A stretch of 64,000 bases of DNA from contig JARBJD010000258.1 in assembly GCA_033064195.1 (NCBI GenBank), forward strand, positions 1 to 64,000. The letters run 5' to 3'. The stretch comes from Blattamonas nauphoetae (Eukaryota; Preaxostyla; Oxymonadida). The position numbers were made by a program, and so were the translations under genes. Positions 22,477-36,200 of the stretch are shown here, piece after piece. The notes below the pieces were generated by a model that worked only from the letters and a program-made list of their open reading frames with translations, searched no databases and was not told the DNA's origin. Within the stretch, counting starts at the first letter, position 1, and each line of letters opens with the position of its first letter.

Positions 22477-23961
22477 CCAGATGTTGCCATTCTCATTGTT
22501 CGTTTGTCTTTTCTTCCGTCAACTTCGATGACAACAATCTGACCGTTCTGTCCAAAATAGTTTTGTTGTTGTGGTGCTTGTTTTTTCGAGAAGTATGCAA
22601 CTTTATACGACGAGCACATCTCAAACGAAGCTGATTTCGGGTGATACCCAAGATAGTTGTCTGTCGTCTGAATTGTGAAATCGGCAGGCACAACACCAAC
22701 ATGGAAGTAACTGCCGAGACTGACGAACCGTATTGTCAGGCGGACAATTGACTCACCAATTGGTTCAGATAGAATTGGTGCATACGAATTGTTTTGTTTT
22801 GTGATTCGGTTGTAATCAATTGCATATTGCCCAGGCAGAAAGTTGTTAAATAGTGATAATTTTCCTCTCCCCAGGTCCACTGTGGATACATACGAAAGAT
22901 GAGCAGTGATTGCTTTCTCGACATCCAGGCTGATCATCCCGATTTCTCCCTTTGCATCGACTTCTTCATCCGGAATCAGATACATGATCGTCCCACCAGC
23001 GAGTCTCACAAGATTCTTTTCTTCCTTGCTGAGTTGAGACATTCGTTTTCTCTTTGTAGCAATAACAGTCTCCAAAGCTTTCTTGATTCGTCGAAGCGCT
23101 TCTTTGCATCTGCGGTTCAGCGAAGCAGGCATCAAAAATGTGTCTGGCGGTGCCTGTTGACGGGGTGCCGGCTGTGGTTGTTCGTTCTCTGCTTCTTTAG
23201 TTGGATCTGAAGCTTCTTCTGGTCCCATCAGAATGTTCCGAATGCTTCCGCAGAAAACATCAAGGACTTCCCACTGCACAATCTGCCTGTCAATCGACTC
23301 CTCTTTCTCAAAGTCATCACAGAGCTGTTGAAGGACACCGCTGTTCAGAACAGAATCCATCTCAGCACGTGTCTTGATAGTTGGAGATAGTGTTCTGTTT
23401 TCAAAAAAAGATGATGATCAACAAAAAGAACACACGCGACAGTCTGGAGGACATGCGGGGTAAGAGGCGAGTCTTTGATCTGGGAGAGGCGGATGAGGGG
23501 GTTGAGAATGTCGGCATTGCTGCGTTGCTCTGCAGGGAGAGAAAATGATGTGAGGAGAGTTAGCAGGACGCGGCAACTTTTCTGAAGATGAGATTGTTGA
23601 TGTGAGAATACAGACCTGAAGGACGACAGATTCTGTCTTTGTGAAGACTCTGGCTGTCGCTTGCATGATTCCTGCTTCAACAGCAGCACAGACGACTTCT
23701 TCCTTCGGGTTGGAGTCTGAAAGATGAATGTGGATAATGCAATGAACCTTTCCTGATTCTCTCGCTGAGTCCATCGATAGCGGTGAGCTGTACAGTTTCG
23801 TTGTCTTTCTCAATCTGATCGAGAATCTTGACCATTGTGGCGTCCTGACCAACAGAGATAAGAGGAAGAACGGAGCGGACTGGGATCTTCGATTCCACCG
23901 GCAAGGTTGGAATGGATGGATAGCATTTCGATTCTTCCTTGGGTTGGGGTTCTGTGTTCAT

Positions 23962-24209
23962 TTGATGTTTTTTCTGCAATGGGTCAATTATTCCCAAGTA
24001 AAATAAAGTTAAGGGCGGATGGAAATCTCTCAATGACAGATTCGGAACAAAACACGATCATTTGCTCGGCACATCCATCGACATTTTGATAACACCCGAA
24101 TGGGATGCTCAATTGGACATCACAATCACATTTTAAGATCATTCCTTCAAACACAAAGTTTTGGGCTACCCAAACTTTTGTTCTCAACTCAAACCACCAA
24201 ACGTGTTGA
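23962..24209. promoter_or_regulatory. 248-bp divergent promoter region
   Basis: Lies between the start codons of the minus-strand ARM/SPRY-like gene and the plus-strand giant gene, so both promoters must be here. No specific motif is claimed. Confidence 0.4.
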
Positions 24210-27200
24210 ATGAAATTCCACGTTTTTCTCCCACTGCTCACCGCTGTTCGACTTGCAACACTATTTTCATCGTTATCAGCGCAATCTTATGACGTTACAA
24301 TTACTGGCACTGATAACACGAAAAGCCTCTCGCAAGTTTACAGTAGCTATTCCTCTCGAAGTTCTTTAACCGCACTAGCTAAAAGTGGCAGCATTTCTGA
24401 ATCACCCATTTCGGTTAATCATCGTATTTTAACATATGAAGGTGAATCTCAAGCGGGCGTCTCAATCACACAAAGTCAATCAAACTCTGTCGTTTTCTCT
24501 GTGACGACAGGTGCCCTTTCACTGGGAACCTTCACTTATTATATGACTGGAGGTTCAAGCAACCGAGCTTCTCTCGCAACTCTCACAAGTACAGGATCAA
24601 TTTCACTCTCAGACATCACCCTCAAAGGTACTCACACACAACTTCCTGGAATATTCGTGATCGCTACAATAGGGACTCTCTCCGTATCTGATATCACAAT
24701 TACAAACCTCAATCTCACCTATGGATGCTTTCGCATCACCAACGGTGCGTCATTCGAAGCGAACAATATCTTACTAAAAAACACCTCCAACGCAAACAGT
24801 GGAACATTGGTCAACTCTACATACGGAAAACAACTCATAGTTAAGAATAGTGATTTCTCAAACGCATATGCATCAAATGAAGGGACAATCGTCAACCAGT
24901 TCCGGCCAGGCGATTACGCTCTCATCGAAAATTGTACTTTTTCCAACACGACATCAATCAACGTTGGTGGAGCACTGTCCATTCGTGACATGCAACATCT
25001 CAAGATCCATCTGTGCACTTTTTTCAGATGCCATTCAAAGTCACATTCTGGAGCCATCCATTGTGTGAATGAAACGATGCTCACTGTTACCAATTGCTCT
25101 TTTCGCGAATGTTCCGCTTCTGGATATCACGGAACAGGAGCATTCATCGTCGAATGGGTTGCAGCGTGTTATGTCGCCTATAACAATTTCACCTCCTGCT
25201 TTGCTACAACCGGAAACGGAGGAGCCATGACAGTCTGGTGGAGAAATGAAAACCATACAACAACCGCAGCAGACTACAAGATTGAGTATTGCTACTTCAG
25301 AAACAATACGGCTGCTGGATACGCAAATGATGTCTATTCAGACGCCAACTTTTCGATTTATGTGAATGACAAGACTTTTCATGAATGTTATTCTTTCTCA
25401 GATCAACATAAAGTTATTCTGGCGTACGAAAACGGCGCTAAAATCACGCAGCCACATTGGCTCCCTTACACATTCATCAACGTGACAACAGTCCCTGGAG
25501 CTGGTGTGGATGATGAATGGTGTGAATATCCGACACATGTGTGCCAAACAGTCCTCTGGGCATGTTCTCTCTGCGTCCAAAAAGAAGCGAACCTCACATA
25601 TGCTCATCGGACGGTACAGTTGTTGGATGGAGTGCATTCTTCGCCGCAAATCGATGTAGGAACACGAAACCTCACAATCCGTGGATTGAATATTAATGCA
25701 GATGGATCGATGGCCTCACAACTCGTCGCCGAAGAACTGGAGATGCCACTCTTCAAAGTTGGCACGATTGGCAACCTGACGCTGCAAAGAATGAAGATTA
25801 GTGTGGATGGATCATCATACAACACACACTACCTCGAAGTGAACCAGGGATGGGTCACGCTCTTCCAGCTGCACGTGACAATGTCAACCAACCTCCAACC
25901 GATCTTCGTCGCAACCAACGCATATTTCGCAATTCGTGAAAGTGTTGTGTTTGACATCAATTCAGACACGCCTCAAGCACTGATTGTTCCCGTCACAGGT
26001 AAAGCGACAAAGAGCGAGCTGCATCTGGAACAGGCCACGTTCACTAGGATCAACAACAAACAAGCCACTCCGGGAATTGTGACAGTGACTGATGGAGCAG
26101 CAAGCACTGTTCGGTCGTGTCTTTTTGAAGGCATTTCCCTCATCAATGGAACCTGCCTTGGAATTACCGGAGCTGGATCGATCCTGATCGAGTCCACACT
26201 CTTCTCGCACCTTCATTCGGAGCTGACAAGCCCCGCATTCGTTTGCGTCTGCTCGAACAAGTATTCGTACCAACTGAAAGACTCACGCTTCCTCCGATGC
26301 ACGTCCAGCGTTGACAGCATTGCCAACTTCACTCTGCCGACCTCGTCAGGATCAGTGACCGTCTCGAACTGTCTCTTCGAAGGAAACACAGCTCAAGATT
26401 CAAACGATCTCACACTCTCCAGCGCACAGGGTTCGTCCAAAGCCATCACTCCCACTTTCGTCAACTCATCGTCTGTGTCGTATGTGAACCATCTCACGTA
26501 CGCTGGGCTTACACTCAACGAGAAGATCCCGTTCCCGTCAGTCATCTACGTCACCAAGGATGGAATCGACAAACCTTTCTGCTGGTCGGAACTGTACGGG
26601 TGTCTCACGTTGAAAAACACGACAGACGTGATCGGATATCCGTTCGAGAGTAAGATCTCTGTCGGTCCTGGCGAGTTCAGTGAGAGCATTGTCGATCTCA
26701 GAAACAGAACAGCAACAATCTTCGGAAGCGGACAGACTACCATCCTCCGTCCTTCTCGTGCCTCATCTGGGAAGCTTGTCACTGTTAACCGTGGAAGCCT
26801 GTCAGTCTCGTCTTTCCGATTCCTCCTCTCCTCCAACTCTGCGTCTGTTGTCTTCTTCGATTCCACAGATTCTGATCTGACCATCTCGGATAGCGTTGTT
26901 CAAAACGGAGAATACGCAACAGTGTCATATTCATTCATCTCTGCTGTCCACACTGTCCTCTCTCTACAAAACGTACATTTCTCAGCGGTTGCATTCACAG
27001 GAGTCCCTCTCTTGGATGGGACAAGCTTGGTATCGTGCTCAGTCGAGGAATGTCTCTTCACAGACTGTTCAACGACCGCGTCGAGTCTCCTCAGCATCGA
27101 GCTCTCGTCGGGAAGCGGAGCAGCTATCACAAACAGCAACTTCTCCGTCTCGTCAGGACAGGACAGGATCATCACTGCTGTTGTCCCTCTCAACACGCCA

Positions 27201-30200
27201 TTCCGTGTCGATGGATCTCTGTTCGAGCTCACTCCAGGTATCGCCACAGGAAACGAGATCAGTCTCAAAGGGTCTTTTTCAAAGAACGATGTTAGCGTGA
27301 CCGAGTCGTATTCAATCAGTAGCGACAAACCTCACATGATCGCACCATTTGTCATCCCCTTCCTTCCCACTGTCATTGTCAGTACGACAGGAAGCACGGA
27401 TCGGTTCTGCTGGGCGAACACACCAAGCGGATGCTCATCGCTTTCAGAAATCCTCTCTCGGCATGGAACAGGCGCTGTGACCACTTTTGCAGTCAAGACA
27501 GGATCGTACTCCGAGAACACACTTGTCGTCCAGCAAAAGACCATCAAAGTGATCGGAGAGAGCACCAATGCAGTGATCTCGTTCACCGACGTGACCAGTA
27601 CAAAGGTGAATGGTGGTTCTCTCATTTTGACGACTCTCACTTTCCGCAAGTCGAGTTTAACGCCCATCACGTTCGTCGTTGAACAGAGCTCGGATGTTTT
27701 CACGCTCAACTCAATCACATTCGACCTGACATCAACAGCAAGCACCACTGCCCTGATCGATGTCCACTCTGCTATCGACATTGACTTCTCACACACGTGC
27801 GTCAAACAAACTTCACTTGCCATGAGCAGCAACAGCATCTTCTCGTTCGATTCAGACAAACTCTTCACTTTCTCGGAGTATGTCTTCCCAACAATCACTG
27901 CAGGCCGTTTCATCACCAGCGAATATTCCTCAGATCTGTCTGTCTCACAAACGACAATGACGTCACTGTCGTCGACACTCGATGGGTGCTCAATCAACTT
28001 TGTCTCCTCTGGATCACTCACTCTGGATGAAATCACATTTTCGGGATCTCAATCAAATCCTTCTTCGAAGATGGCAGCTGTATTTGCGAAATCAGGATCA
28101 GTCCTCATCACAAATTCTCGCTTTGTGGATCTCTCTTGCAATCAGGGTGCTCTTGTCGCTGATTCTTTCAAGTCCTTCGTCGTCAGATCATCGACTTTCA
28201 TTCGATGCTCATCATCCTCCACTCATTCTGCCACTATCATGCTCACAGGCACCCCATCAGCATCTCCAACGATCTCCATCGATCACTGTCGCTTTGATTC
28301 AAGCTCAAGTGGTTCATCAGGAAAGGACTTCTTTGCATCGAATACCGTGATGCCGTACCTGTCACTGAGCTCGTTCGCAGAGAGTTACTCAATCAGCAAC
28401 CTCGATCACGTCGAGATCGTCTCACAACCAGTCAACCACTCACTCTGGATCCCGTTTCCCTCCCTGTTCGTCAATGTGGCGGGCCAAGACGTTGATGAGT
28501 GCCAATGGAATGAAGTGAAGTGCCTCACAATCGCAAAGGCGACATCGTACATCTACCAAAAGGATGCCGATGGACAGAACTATGAACGCACAGTCCAAGT
28601 GGATGATGGAACGTATTCTGAAGGCCAGATCTCAATTTCAGGACAAGCTGTGATTGTTCTCGGAAATGTTGAGGACAAGACGAGTGTTATTGTCAAGCCA
28701 AGCGGATCAGCATTGTCACTCTTCTCTGTGACACAGTCCAGCACCATCACAATTGACTCAATCGTCTTCCAACACGACTCTCCCGCTGTGACTCTCTTCA
28801 CGATGAGTGGAACGTCGCTGACTCTGAACAACATCGCTATCACAAAAGCGACAACGTCAGCCATCTCTGCTCCTGTCTTTTCTCTGACAAACGGACAGAC
28901 AACTCTCAACGGTGTCTCGATCGATCTCGACACTTTTGCGGCACAACCAATCTTCTCAGCCTCATCCACAGCATCTCTCTCAGCGAGTCATCTCGAATTC
29001 TCGAAGCTGACTCATCAGGGCGGATCAGCCAGTGTGTGCGAATGGGCTTCAACAGGGTCCTGCCAGATCTCTCATTCCTCGTTCGTTGAATGTGTCGGGA
29101 CAGAGACAGGTGTCATCCATGTCTCGTCAGGGTCAGTCTCTCTCACCTCATGCCGTTTTGCCCGATGCTCGTCCAGAAATGGAGGCGGAGCGATCACAGC
29201 CACGGAATCATCAGGAAAGCCGTTCACACTCACTCTCGAAGACTGCTTCTTCGAAAAGAACACAAAAGGAGTCGAAGAAGTCGATGTGTCCGTCACCAAG
29301 GCAGCATCCACTGTCACCGTTAATGAGTGCTACTCTGTTTCTGAAATTCCGATACTCGTGAACAACGCAGCCAGTTCCCTCATTCCCCATGTTGCTTGGC
29401 CAATCGTGCTCGAAACAGCAAACGACGATGACATCTTCTGCTGGAAGAACGAGACTGCTTGTCAGTCAGTCGAACATGGTGTTGATCTTTGCATTCTCTC
29501 CACCCCATTCACTGTTCAGCTCACGGCTGGACAGTTCAACGAGAAGTCGGTTGCAGTTGGACACAAAAAGGCCATCGTGAAAGGAACACTCACAGACGGA
29601 GATGTGAATTCTGTCATCTTCGATGCTCGTGAAGACATTACTCTTCAGCCAGCTCTGATTGTTGTCGACGACGGTGAGCTCACAATCCAGGACCTTCAAA
29701 TGAACAAAGTTGCCTCCACACACCTCTCTGCCCTCCTTCAGATGACAGGAAGTGGTGTCTTGTCTGTCTCGAACATCGCCATCATTCCTCCAAACTCTGC
29801 GACCACCGCAGTTCTCCATTCATTGCTGGATATTCAGAATGGTGTGTTCACAATCACGTCTCTGAACCCTCGCTTCTACAAAGTTTCATCGGAATCTGCT
29901 CTCGTCCTCTCCCCAACACACGACTCGATAATCACCTCGTCATCATTCCGTAACCTTGACACTCTCTCTGCCGATGCTGGAGCGGTGAAGGCGATTATCA
30001 AAAACGCACGAACTCTCACTATCACCGACACAGCCTTCCGTGCCTGCACAGCTGTGAATGGATTTGGAGGCGGTCTACAACTCGTTTGCGAAGGAACAGG
30101 CTCGTTCCTCCTCAACGCGATTGAGTTCATCAACAACGACGCTCTTTCCGGAGTCAACCTCTTCGTTGTTGCCCCCTCACTCCGAAATGTCATCACATTC

Positions 30201-33200
30201 GACACTCTCAAGTTCATCGCACCAAGCTCTGTCTTCACCAAGACCGACATTGCTCTGATGAGAGGATACACCAATGGAGACACAACAGACGCGATCCCCC
30301 TCGTTCTCTATCTGATGTCGATCGGGTCAGACGCTTACTCAGACGGCACAGATGGTGTGGACAAGACACTCTGTGGATTCTCGATTTACCCCTGCCAGTC
30401 AATCTCCAATTCCCATCAACTCTTGATCGAGAATGGCACGAAGACAAACGGCAAACTTGATCCGGTGACGATTCACTTAGTTTCTCCAGTCTCCCTCAAC
30501 ACTCCCATTCATCCGAGTGACCATGATCTAACCATCACTGGTAACACGATCAATGTGGAGAGAAACGCAGAGCTCAGAGTCAACACTGCAACCGCATCGT
30601 TGACAGTCTCGGATGTCTCATTCGTTTTCCCACTAACATCGGATCTCCAGTCATCTCTGGTCTCACTCGAGAGTGGCACGATTACCCTCACTGATTGTCA
30701 GTTCACATCTCAGTCGTCTGGCGTGACGGCTACCATTCCCACTTCACTCGTTTCTGTCCTCTCCGGAACATGCATGATCAGCGATGGTTCAGCTTTCAGT
30801 CGTTTGTCATTGTCTCAACCAGCAATCCGTCAAGCTGGAGGCACACTCTCTGTTCAATCCACATCTGTCCAGCAGATGACTCTCGCATCTCCCTTCCTCT
30901 CTCTCGAACGTGAAACCACTACACTCACATCTGTTGTCGTGGAAGACATTGCACTCACCGATTCAACGTTCATCGCATCCTCAGCGGATTCCGTCTCGAT
31001 TCTCTCCTCAACATTCCGCTCTGTCACCAACACGTTTGGAAACGGATCAGTCCTCCATGCAACAGTCGGCCCGGGACAGTCTCTCGTCATTTCTGATGGA
31101 ACAGCCGCAGCCTGCTCGACAACCGGTTGCGGTGGAGTCTTCTTTGTCCATCTGAGCGGAACAGGCCAGTTCACGTTGACAGGAACCAGTGAAACCAGAG
31201 GAATTGAATTCAGTGGAAACACAGCCGTGGAGGACTCCTCAAAAGGGACGAGAACGGGTCTCGGAGGTTGTCTGTACCTTCTCTTGGCCGACAACGCAAA
31301 ACAGTACAAGTTGGAGAAGGCCAGCTTCCTCTCACGTGGTGCCACCGATCTTGGAACCTACGTCATGTTGGAGTTTGATTCAGACACTAGTTCAACCATC
31401 TCTGTGGATGAAGTCATCATCAACATTCCGTACGATCAGACACTCTTCCACCTCTACCAAGTGTACAACAGGAAAGTCTCTGACTTCCGTCCTCTCGTGT
31501 TGTATCTCCTGCAGCTCACAAAGGGATACATGAACGAAGTCAAAGGAGTTGACAACGAACTGTGTGGATTTGACGAGTATCGCTGTCTTTCTCTTCCTTT
31601 CATGGTACAGCAGCTCGTTAAGAGATCGTCTGATGCATCGTCGCATGTTTTCTCTGTCTTCGTCACAGGAGATTGTTTGATGAACAACTCCATCACTTTT
31701 TCGGATTTTCGAATCACAGTCAGTCCAGATTCTAAATCAGAATCTGATCTCACACTCGTCGAGGGAGGATTCAACATGAACAACGGTCAATTTATCGTCC
31801 TATCAACGTCTGGAGCAACCTCATCCACCACTGTCGGTCTCTCCAAGTTAGGATTGGTCTGGTCAAACACTGTCCAGAACTTCGCAACGATCGACATCGG
31901 CCTTCTGGAAATCGTGAATTGTGGAATCACCATGCAGCAACCATCTATCGTCAACACTCAGCCAATGTGTGTTGTGAGCGGCGGAACAATTGTCGTCGAA
32001 AACTGTGTCTTCAACTTCAACCAGAAGTCTGCTGGATCCTTCTTCTCGACAACCGCTGGTGCTATCAATCTCGCTGGCTGCTCGTTCGGGAACGCAACAC
32101 TCACAGATGCCCTGATCAAAGGAACTGGAAACTTGAACATCCTCACGTCCACCTTTGACTCCCTCACAAGTGCATCCGCAGTCTCTTTCACTGTCAACCC
32201 TTCCCAGACCCTGAAAATCACAGGTGACTCAAAGCAATCCGAATTCAAGAACATCCAATCATCTCAGAACGGAGGAGCGGTCTCGGCAACTCTGCTCGGA
32301 ACAGCCACTGTCATCATCGAATACACAACCTTCACAAATTGTGGGTCGTCACAGAACGGCGGCGCGGTCTATCTCGACCTGTCTCAGCGCACAACCGGCG
32401 TGTATTCTGTGGACCACCTCACGTTTGGAAAAGACTCCAGTGCGAACCAGTGCGGTGAAGGGAAGAGAGGTCGCGATATTTGTGTTGTTAGTCCAGTACT
32501 CCCAACTGTCATCACAACAACACGTTTTGAAGGGTCGTATGAACCCTCTGCGGAGAAACTTACAGCGACAGTCCTTTCCGGTCTGTGGGGAACCAAAAAA
32601 GACGGCACGGATGAAGTCAACATGGGGACACTGTATTACCACCTCGTTCCGTACACATCTGGCGATCTGTTCGTTAATGGTCAGCAAGGGTTTGATTACG
32701 AAACGTGTGGTCTCGCTCCACTCCCCTGCAAGACACTCAACCATGGATACACCCACATGAAGCTTGGATCGACTCTGTACCTTCAGTCGTCATGTGCTCT
32801 GACAAGCGATCTTGAATCCCAAGACGGAGAAACTGCCATCACATCAAACGTACTTCCTGTGGCATCAGTCACCGTCGACGGATCTCGATGCATCTCAGTC
32901 AAGAGCGGCTCACTCTCCCTCCTCTCCCTCAACGTGATAGTCCCATCAACGATCAACCAGCCGATCTTTGCTGTGAAAGGAGGCATCCTTGTTCTGACCG
33001 AAAACGTTGCCATCCAAAACATCCACACGGACAACCTCCACACAAGCTCACTCTTCACTGTCGAAGCTGGTTCTCTCATCATGAAGGGATCATCTCTGTC
33101 GTTCTCCCTCCCTCTCACTCTCGACTCCTCTCCACTCATCTCACAGCAACAGGGCAAAGTTCACCTTCAGGGCTGTAAAATCGAAAACGTGAAAAGACAA

Positions 33201-36200
33201 ACTGGAAACGGAGCAGTCATTTCAGCTTTCATCCCCGAATTCTCGAGCCTCATCATCGAGTCATGTTCCTTCGTCTCGTGCGTCGCCCAGAATGGTGCTG
33301 GTGGTGCCATCAGTGCGGAAATTGATGACAATGGAGAGTTGATCATGAATGGAACAACCCCAAATGTCTTCACATCATGCTCAGCTTCGACTCTCGGTGG
33401 TAGCATCCACATCAAGACAGAGTGGAAACCGCCAGTTCTGTCTTCACTCACATTCGTCCCACCAGCGAGCCCGACAGCAATCGGAACTAACATCTTCATC
33501 GAGAGTCTTCAACTCAGCAAGATCGTCATCCCAACATCTTTCGCATTCCTCACCGCCACGACATTTGATGAATCACATCTTGATCTGTATCGGGGATACA
33601 ACAACAAAAACGCCTCTGATGCCATCCCTCTCGTCCTCTACTTGATGGACGTCACGGAGAGCTATGTCGGAAGCAGCGGGACTGACAGTGGAATGTGTGG
33701 ATTCGAAATCTACCCTTGCAAATCAGTTGGAACAGCAGCTGCAATGGCGATCGCCAATTCCACACAAAAGAGCACACAGAAGTTCCAAGTTGTGGTGAAA
33801 GATTCTGGAATCCACTACACAACAATCACTGTCAGTGGATATGCGCTAACCCTCACGTCTTCGAACCCATCTGGCACAGTTTCTGTCACCGATGGGCATT
33901 TTGTGATCCCAAGCACGGCGAAGACTGCAGGACTTAAAATCGAATCTTTGACACTGGCGTGGACACAGAAAGAATCCTTATTCCTGCAACAGTCAACAGG
34001 AACTGTCGACATCTCTAAATCAACATTCACATTCGCTCAGACAGCCCTCTTCGATTCTTCTCTAATCTCCGTCACTGGAGGTGAGCTCTCGCTGACACAA
34101 GTGACAGCGTCGTTCAACTCTGGAACAATCTCCACATTCCTCTCCGTCTCATCGAAGGCGACAGTCACCAATTGTGAATTTGGGTCAGCATCGCTCTCAG
34201 ACTCTTTCATCACCGGACACGGAATGATCTCTGTCCAAGGCGGATCGTTCTCGAGTCTGAAGGGACGCACAGACGCTCGAACCGTAACAACAACTGTCGG
34301 AAAGGACGAGTCATTCAGACTTGGATTCGATGTCGCGCAAACAACATTCTCAGCATGCTCATCGACTTCGAATGGAGGAGCTTTGTCAATTATTGGCACA
34401 TCGAATGGAATCATCGCCGTAACCAACGTTTTGTTCAAGAAATGTTCAACATCAGCCTTTGGAGGAGCAGCTTGGATCGATATCAGGACACTTTCATCAG
34501 CCGGCAGTTTTTCTGTGCTGTCCTGCTCATTTGGACAGGGAACCGAAGCCAACAGCTGTGCAAGCACTGAGAAGGGTCTCGATATCTTCGTTCTGACGTC
34601 TGACACCGCTCGCGACGCTGCTCCTGCTGTCTGGACTGGAAGCTACAATGCAGTCCCTTCAAACACCAAGTTCTACACAGCCTCCGAAAAAGAATCCATT
34701 TGGATTGGAATTGAAGACTCAACATTTGTTGTTCCTTACGCGTCTCTGCTTCACCTCATCTATCCGTACCCCTCAGGCACTCTGTTCATCCATCCGTCAG
34801 TGGACGCCAACCACAAATTCTGTGGACACACGTACCTTCCTTGTTCATCCATCGATTTCGGGTATCCCCTCCTCATCAGTCCAAACATGGCTGCGTCGTT
34901 CCAAGCGGACAGTTCGTGGACGGATTTGGTTCGGAGTATTGATGGAGAAACTCTCATCACATCCACTGGACAGAACACTGTCAGTTTCAAAGAGAACGGT
35001 CAATTTGTGGTTGTTGAGGATTCTTCGGTCACTTTGTCAGCTATCGTCTTCAAATTGGGAAGTGCAACAAGCGCCCCAACATCATTCAAAGTTGACGGAG
35101 GGTCGCTCCTGGTACAATCATCTGTCGTTCTCTCCAATCCCTCCTCTCTTCTCCGCCAGAACGGAGCATTCGACATTAATTCTGGTTCTTTGTCGCTGCA
35201 AGGCCTTTCTTTCAACTTTAATATCCCACTCTCGCTCGAAGCGTCTCTCATCATTCACACCGGAGGGTATCTGCTCATGTCCGGACTCACCATCGGAAAC
35301 ATCTCCCAATCGAACGGAAACGGGTCTGTCCTCTCGTCGACAATCACTCCTGAGTCTTCTCTGACCATCCTGTCCACACACATCGAATCGTGCTCCTCGA
35401 CTGGCTTCGGAGGTGCCATCCATCTCTCATTCGACTCAGCCGACTCGTACGAGTTCTACTTTGAAGAGCTGACTTTCGGCGATGAAGAGACAACTGGCAT
35501 CCGTGGCCGTCATATTTATGTGCACGGACCACACCTCAAGTCGTTTGTTGAGGCCAGCAAATGGACGAGTTATCCCATCGCTGCGATCAACCAGCAGCAT
35601 GTCCTCGAGTCGCTCTGGGGAGACGATCTCGCTGAAGTGAACACGAGTCTGAAGTCATGCACTCTCCTCCCGTTCTTCTTCCGCCCCACTCACACGTTGA
35701 ACGTCGGAGAAGCTCACTTCGACCACATCATGTGCGGAAGCGACGATTATCCCTGCTCCACTCTCCAACACACCGTCGAAAGGATGACTGTCCAGGAAGA
35801 GATCAACTCTGTGACCATCTCCCAGTCTGTCCATCTGAAGAAGACTGTCACCTGCCCACCCATCAAACTCTCCATCTCTGGCTGGGGAGCAAAGTTCACA
35901 GTCGGGAACGATGGTTCGATGCTCATCCCGTCGACGTCTGGAGTCGAGATCTCTTACGTATCCCTTCATCTCACCACAACTTCCTCCCGTTCGAAACCTG
36001 TCTTCGCTGTTTATGGGTCGATCACTCTCAACCAAGTCCAGATCGGCGAATCGACTCTCCGAAGCATCTCAACACCAATCATCGTTGCTGAAACGGGGTC
36101 GTCGATGATTCTGAGAAGTGGCGGATGTGCGAATCTGTCGTCCTCAGCGTCCGCCCTCTTCCAATCAAAGGAGGAAACAACCACAACGGTGACGTCGCAA

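Larger units (their letters stand above)
18714..23961 (-). pseudogene. ARM-repeat plus SPRY-like protein gene, last exon split by nested transposons
   Basis: Exons: 23748-23961, 23616-23716, 23436-23581 and 22477-23394, with introns of 31, 34 and 41 nt, then an 827-nt intron (21650-22476). The last exon begins at 21649 and resumes at 18895 after the insertion. The N-terminal part (KILDQIEKDNETVQLTAIDG; VLQTVATLSPTIKTRAEM) looks ARM/HEAT-like. Residues about 300-500 look SPRY/B30.2-like (YFHVGVVPADFTI, YLGYHPKSASFEMCSS, GQIVVIEVDGRKDKRTMR). The SPRY end is YFTNIPIPFRLGMTIYASGN...EELNAPRLTGG, and it lies on the far side of the insertion. Removing 18896-21635 plus one AAG copy gives an unbroken 523-residue frame ending at 18714, which strongly supports the exon chain. 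In the genome as read, the SPRY domain is cut. An alternative 3' exon set within 22.06-22.33 kb might give a truncated product. Confidence 0.75.

Noticed and set aside
27332-28036. Several 100-230-codon frames antisense to the giant gene
   Set aside because: They arise from the TCx/CTC-rich codons of the Ser/Thr-rich protein and show no domains or start context.
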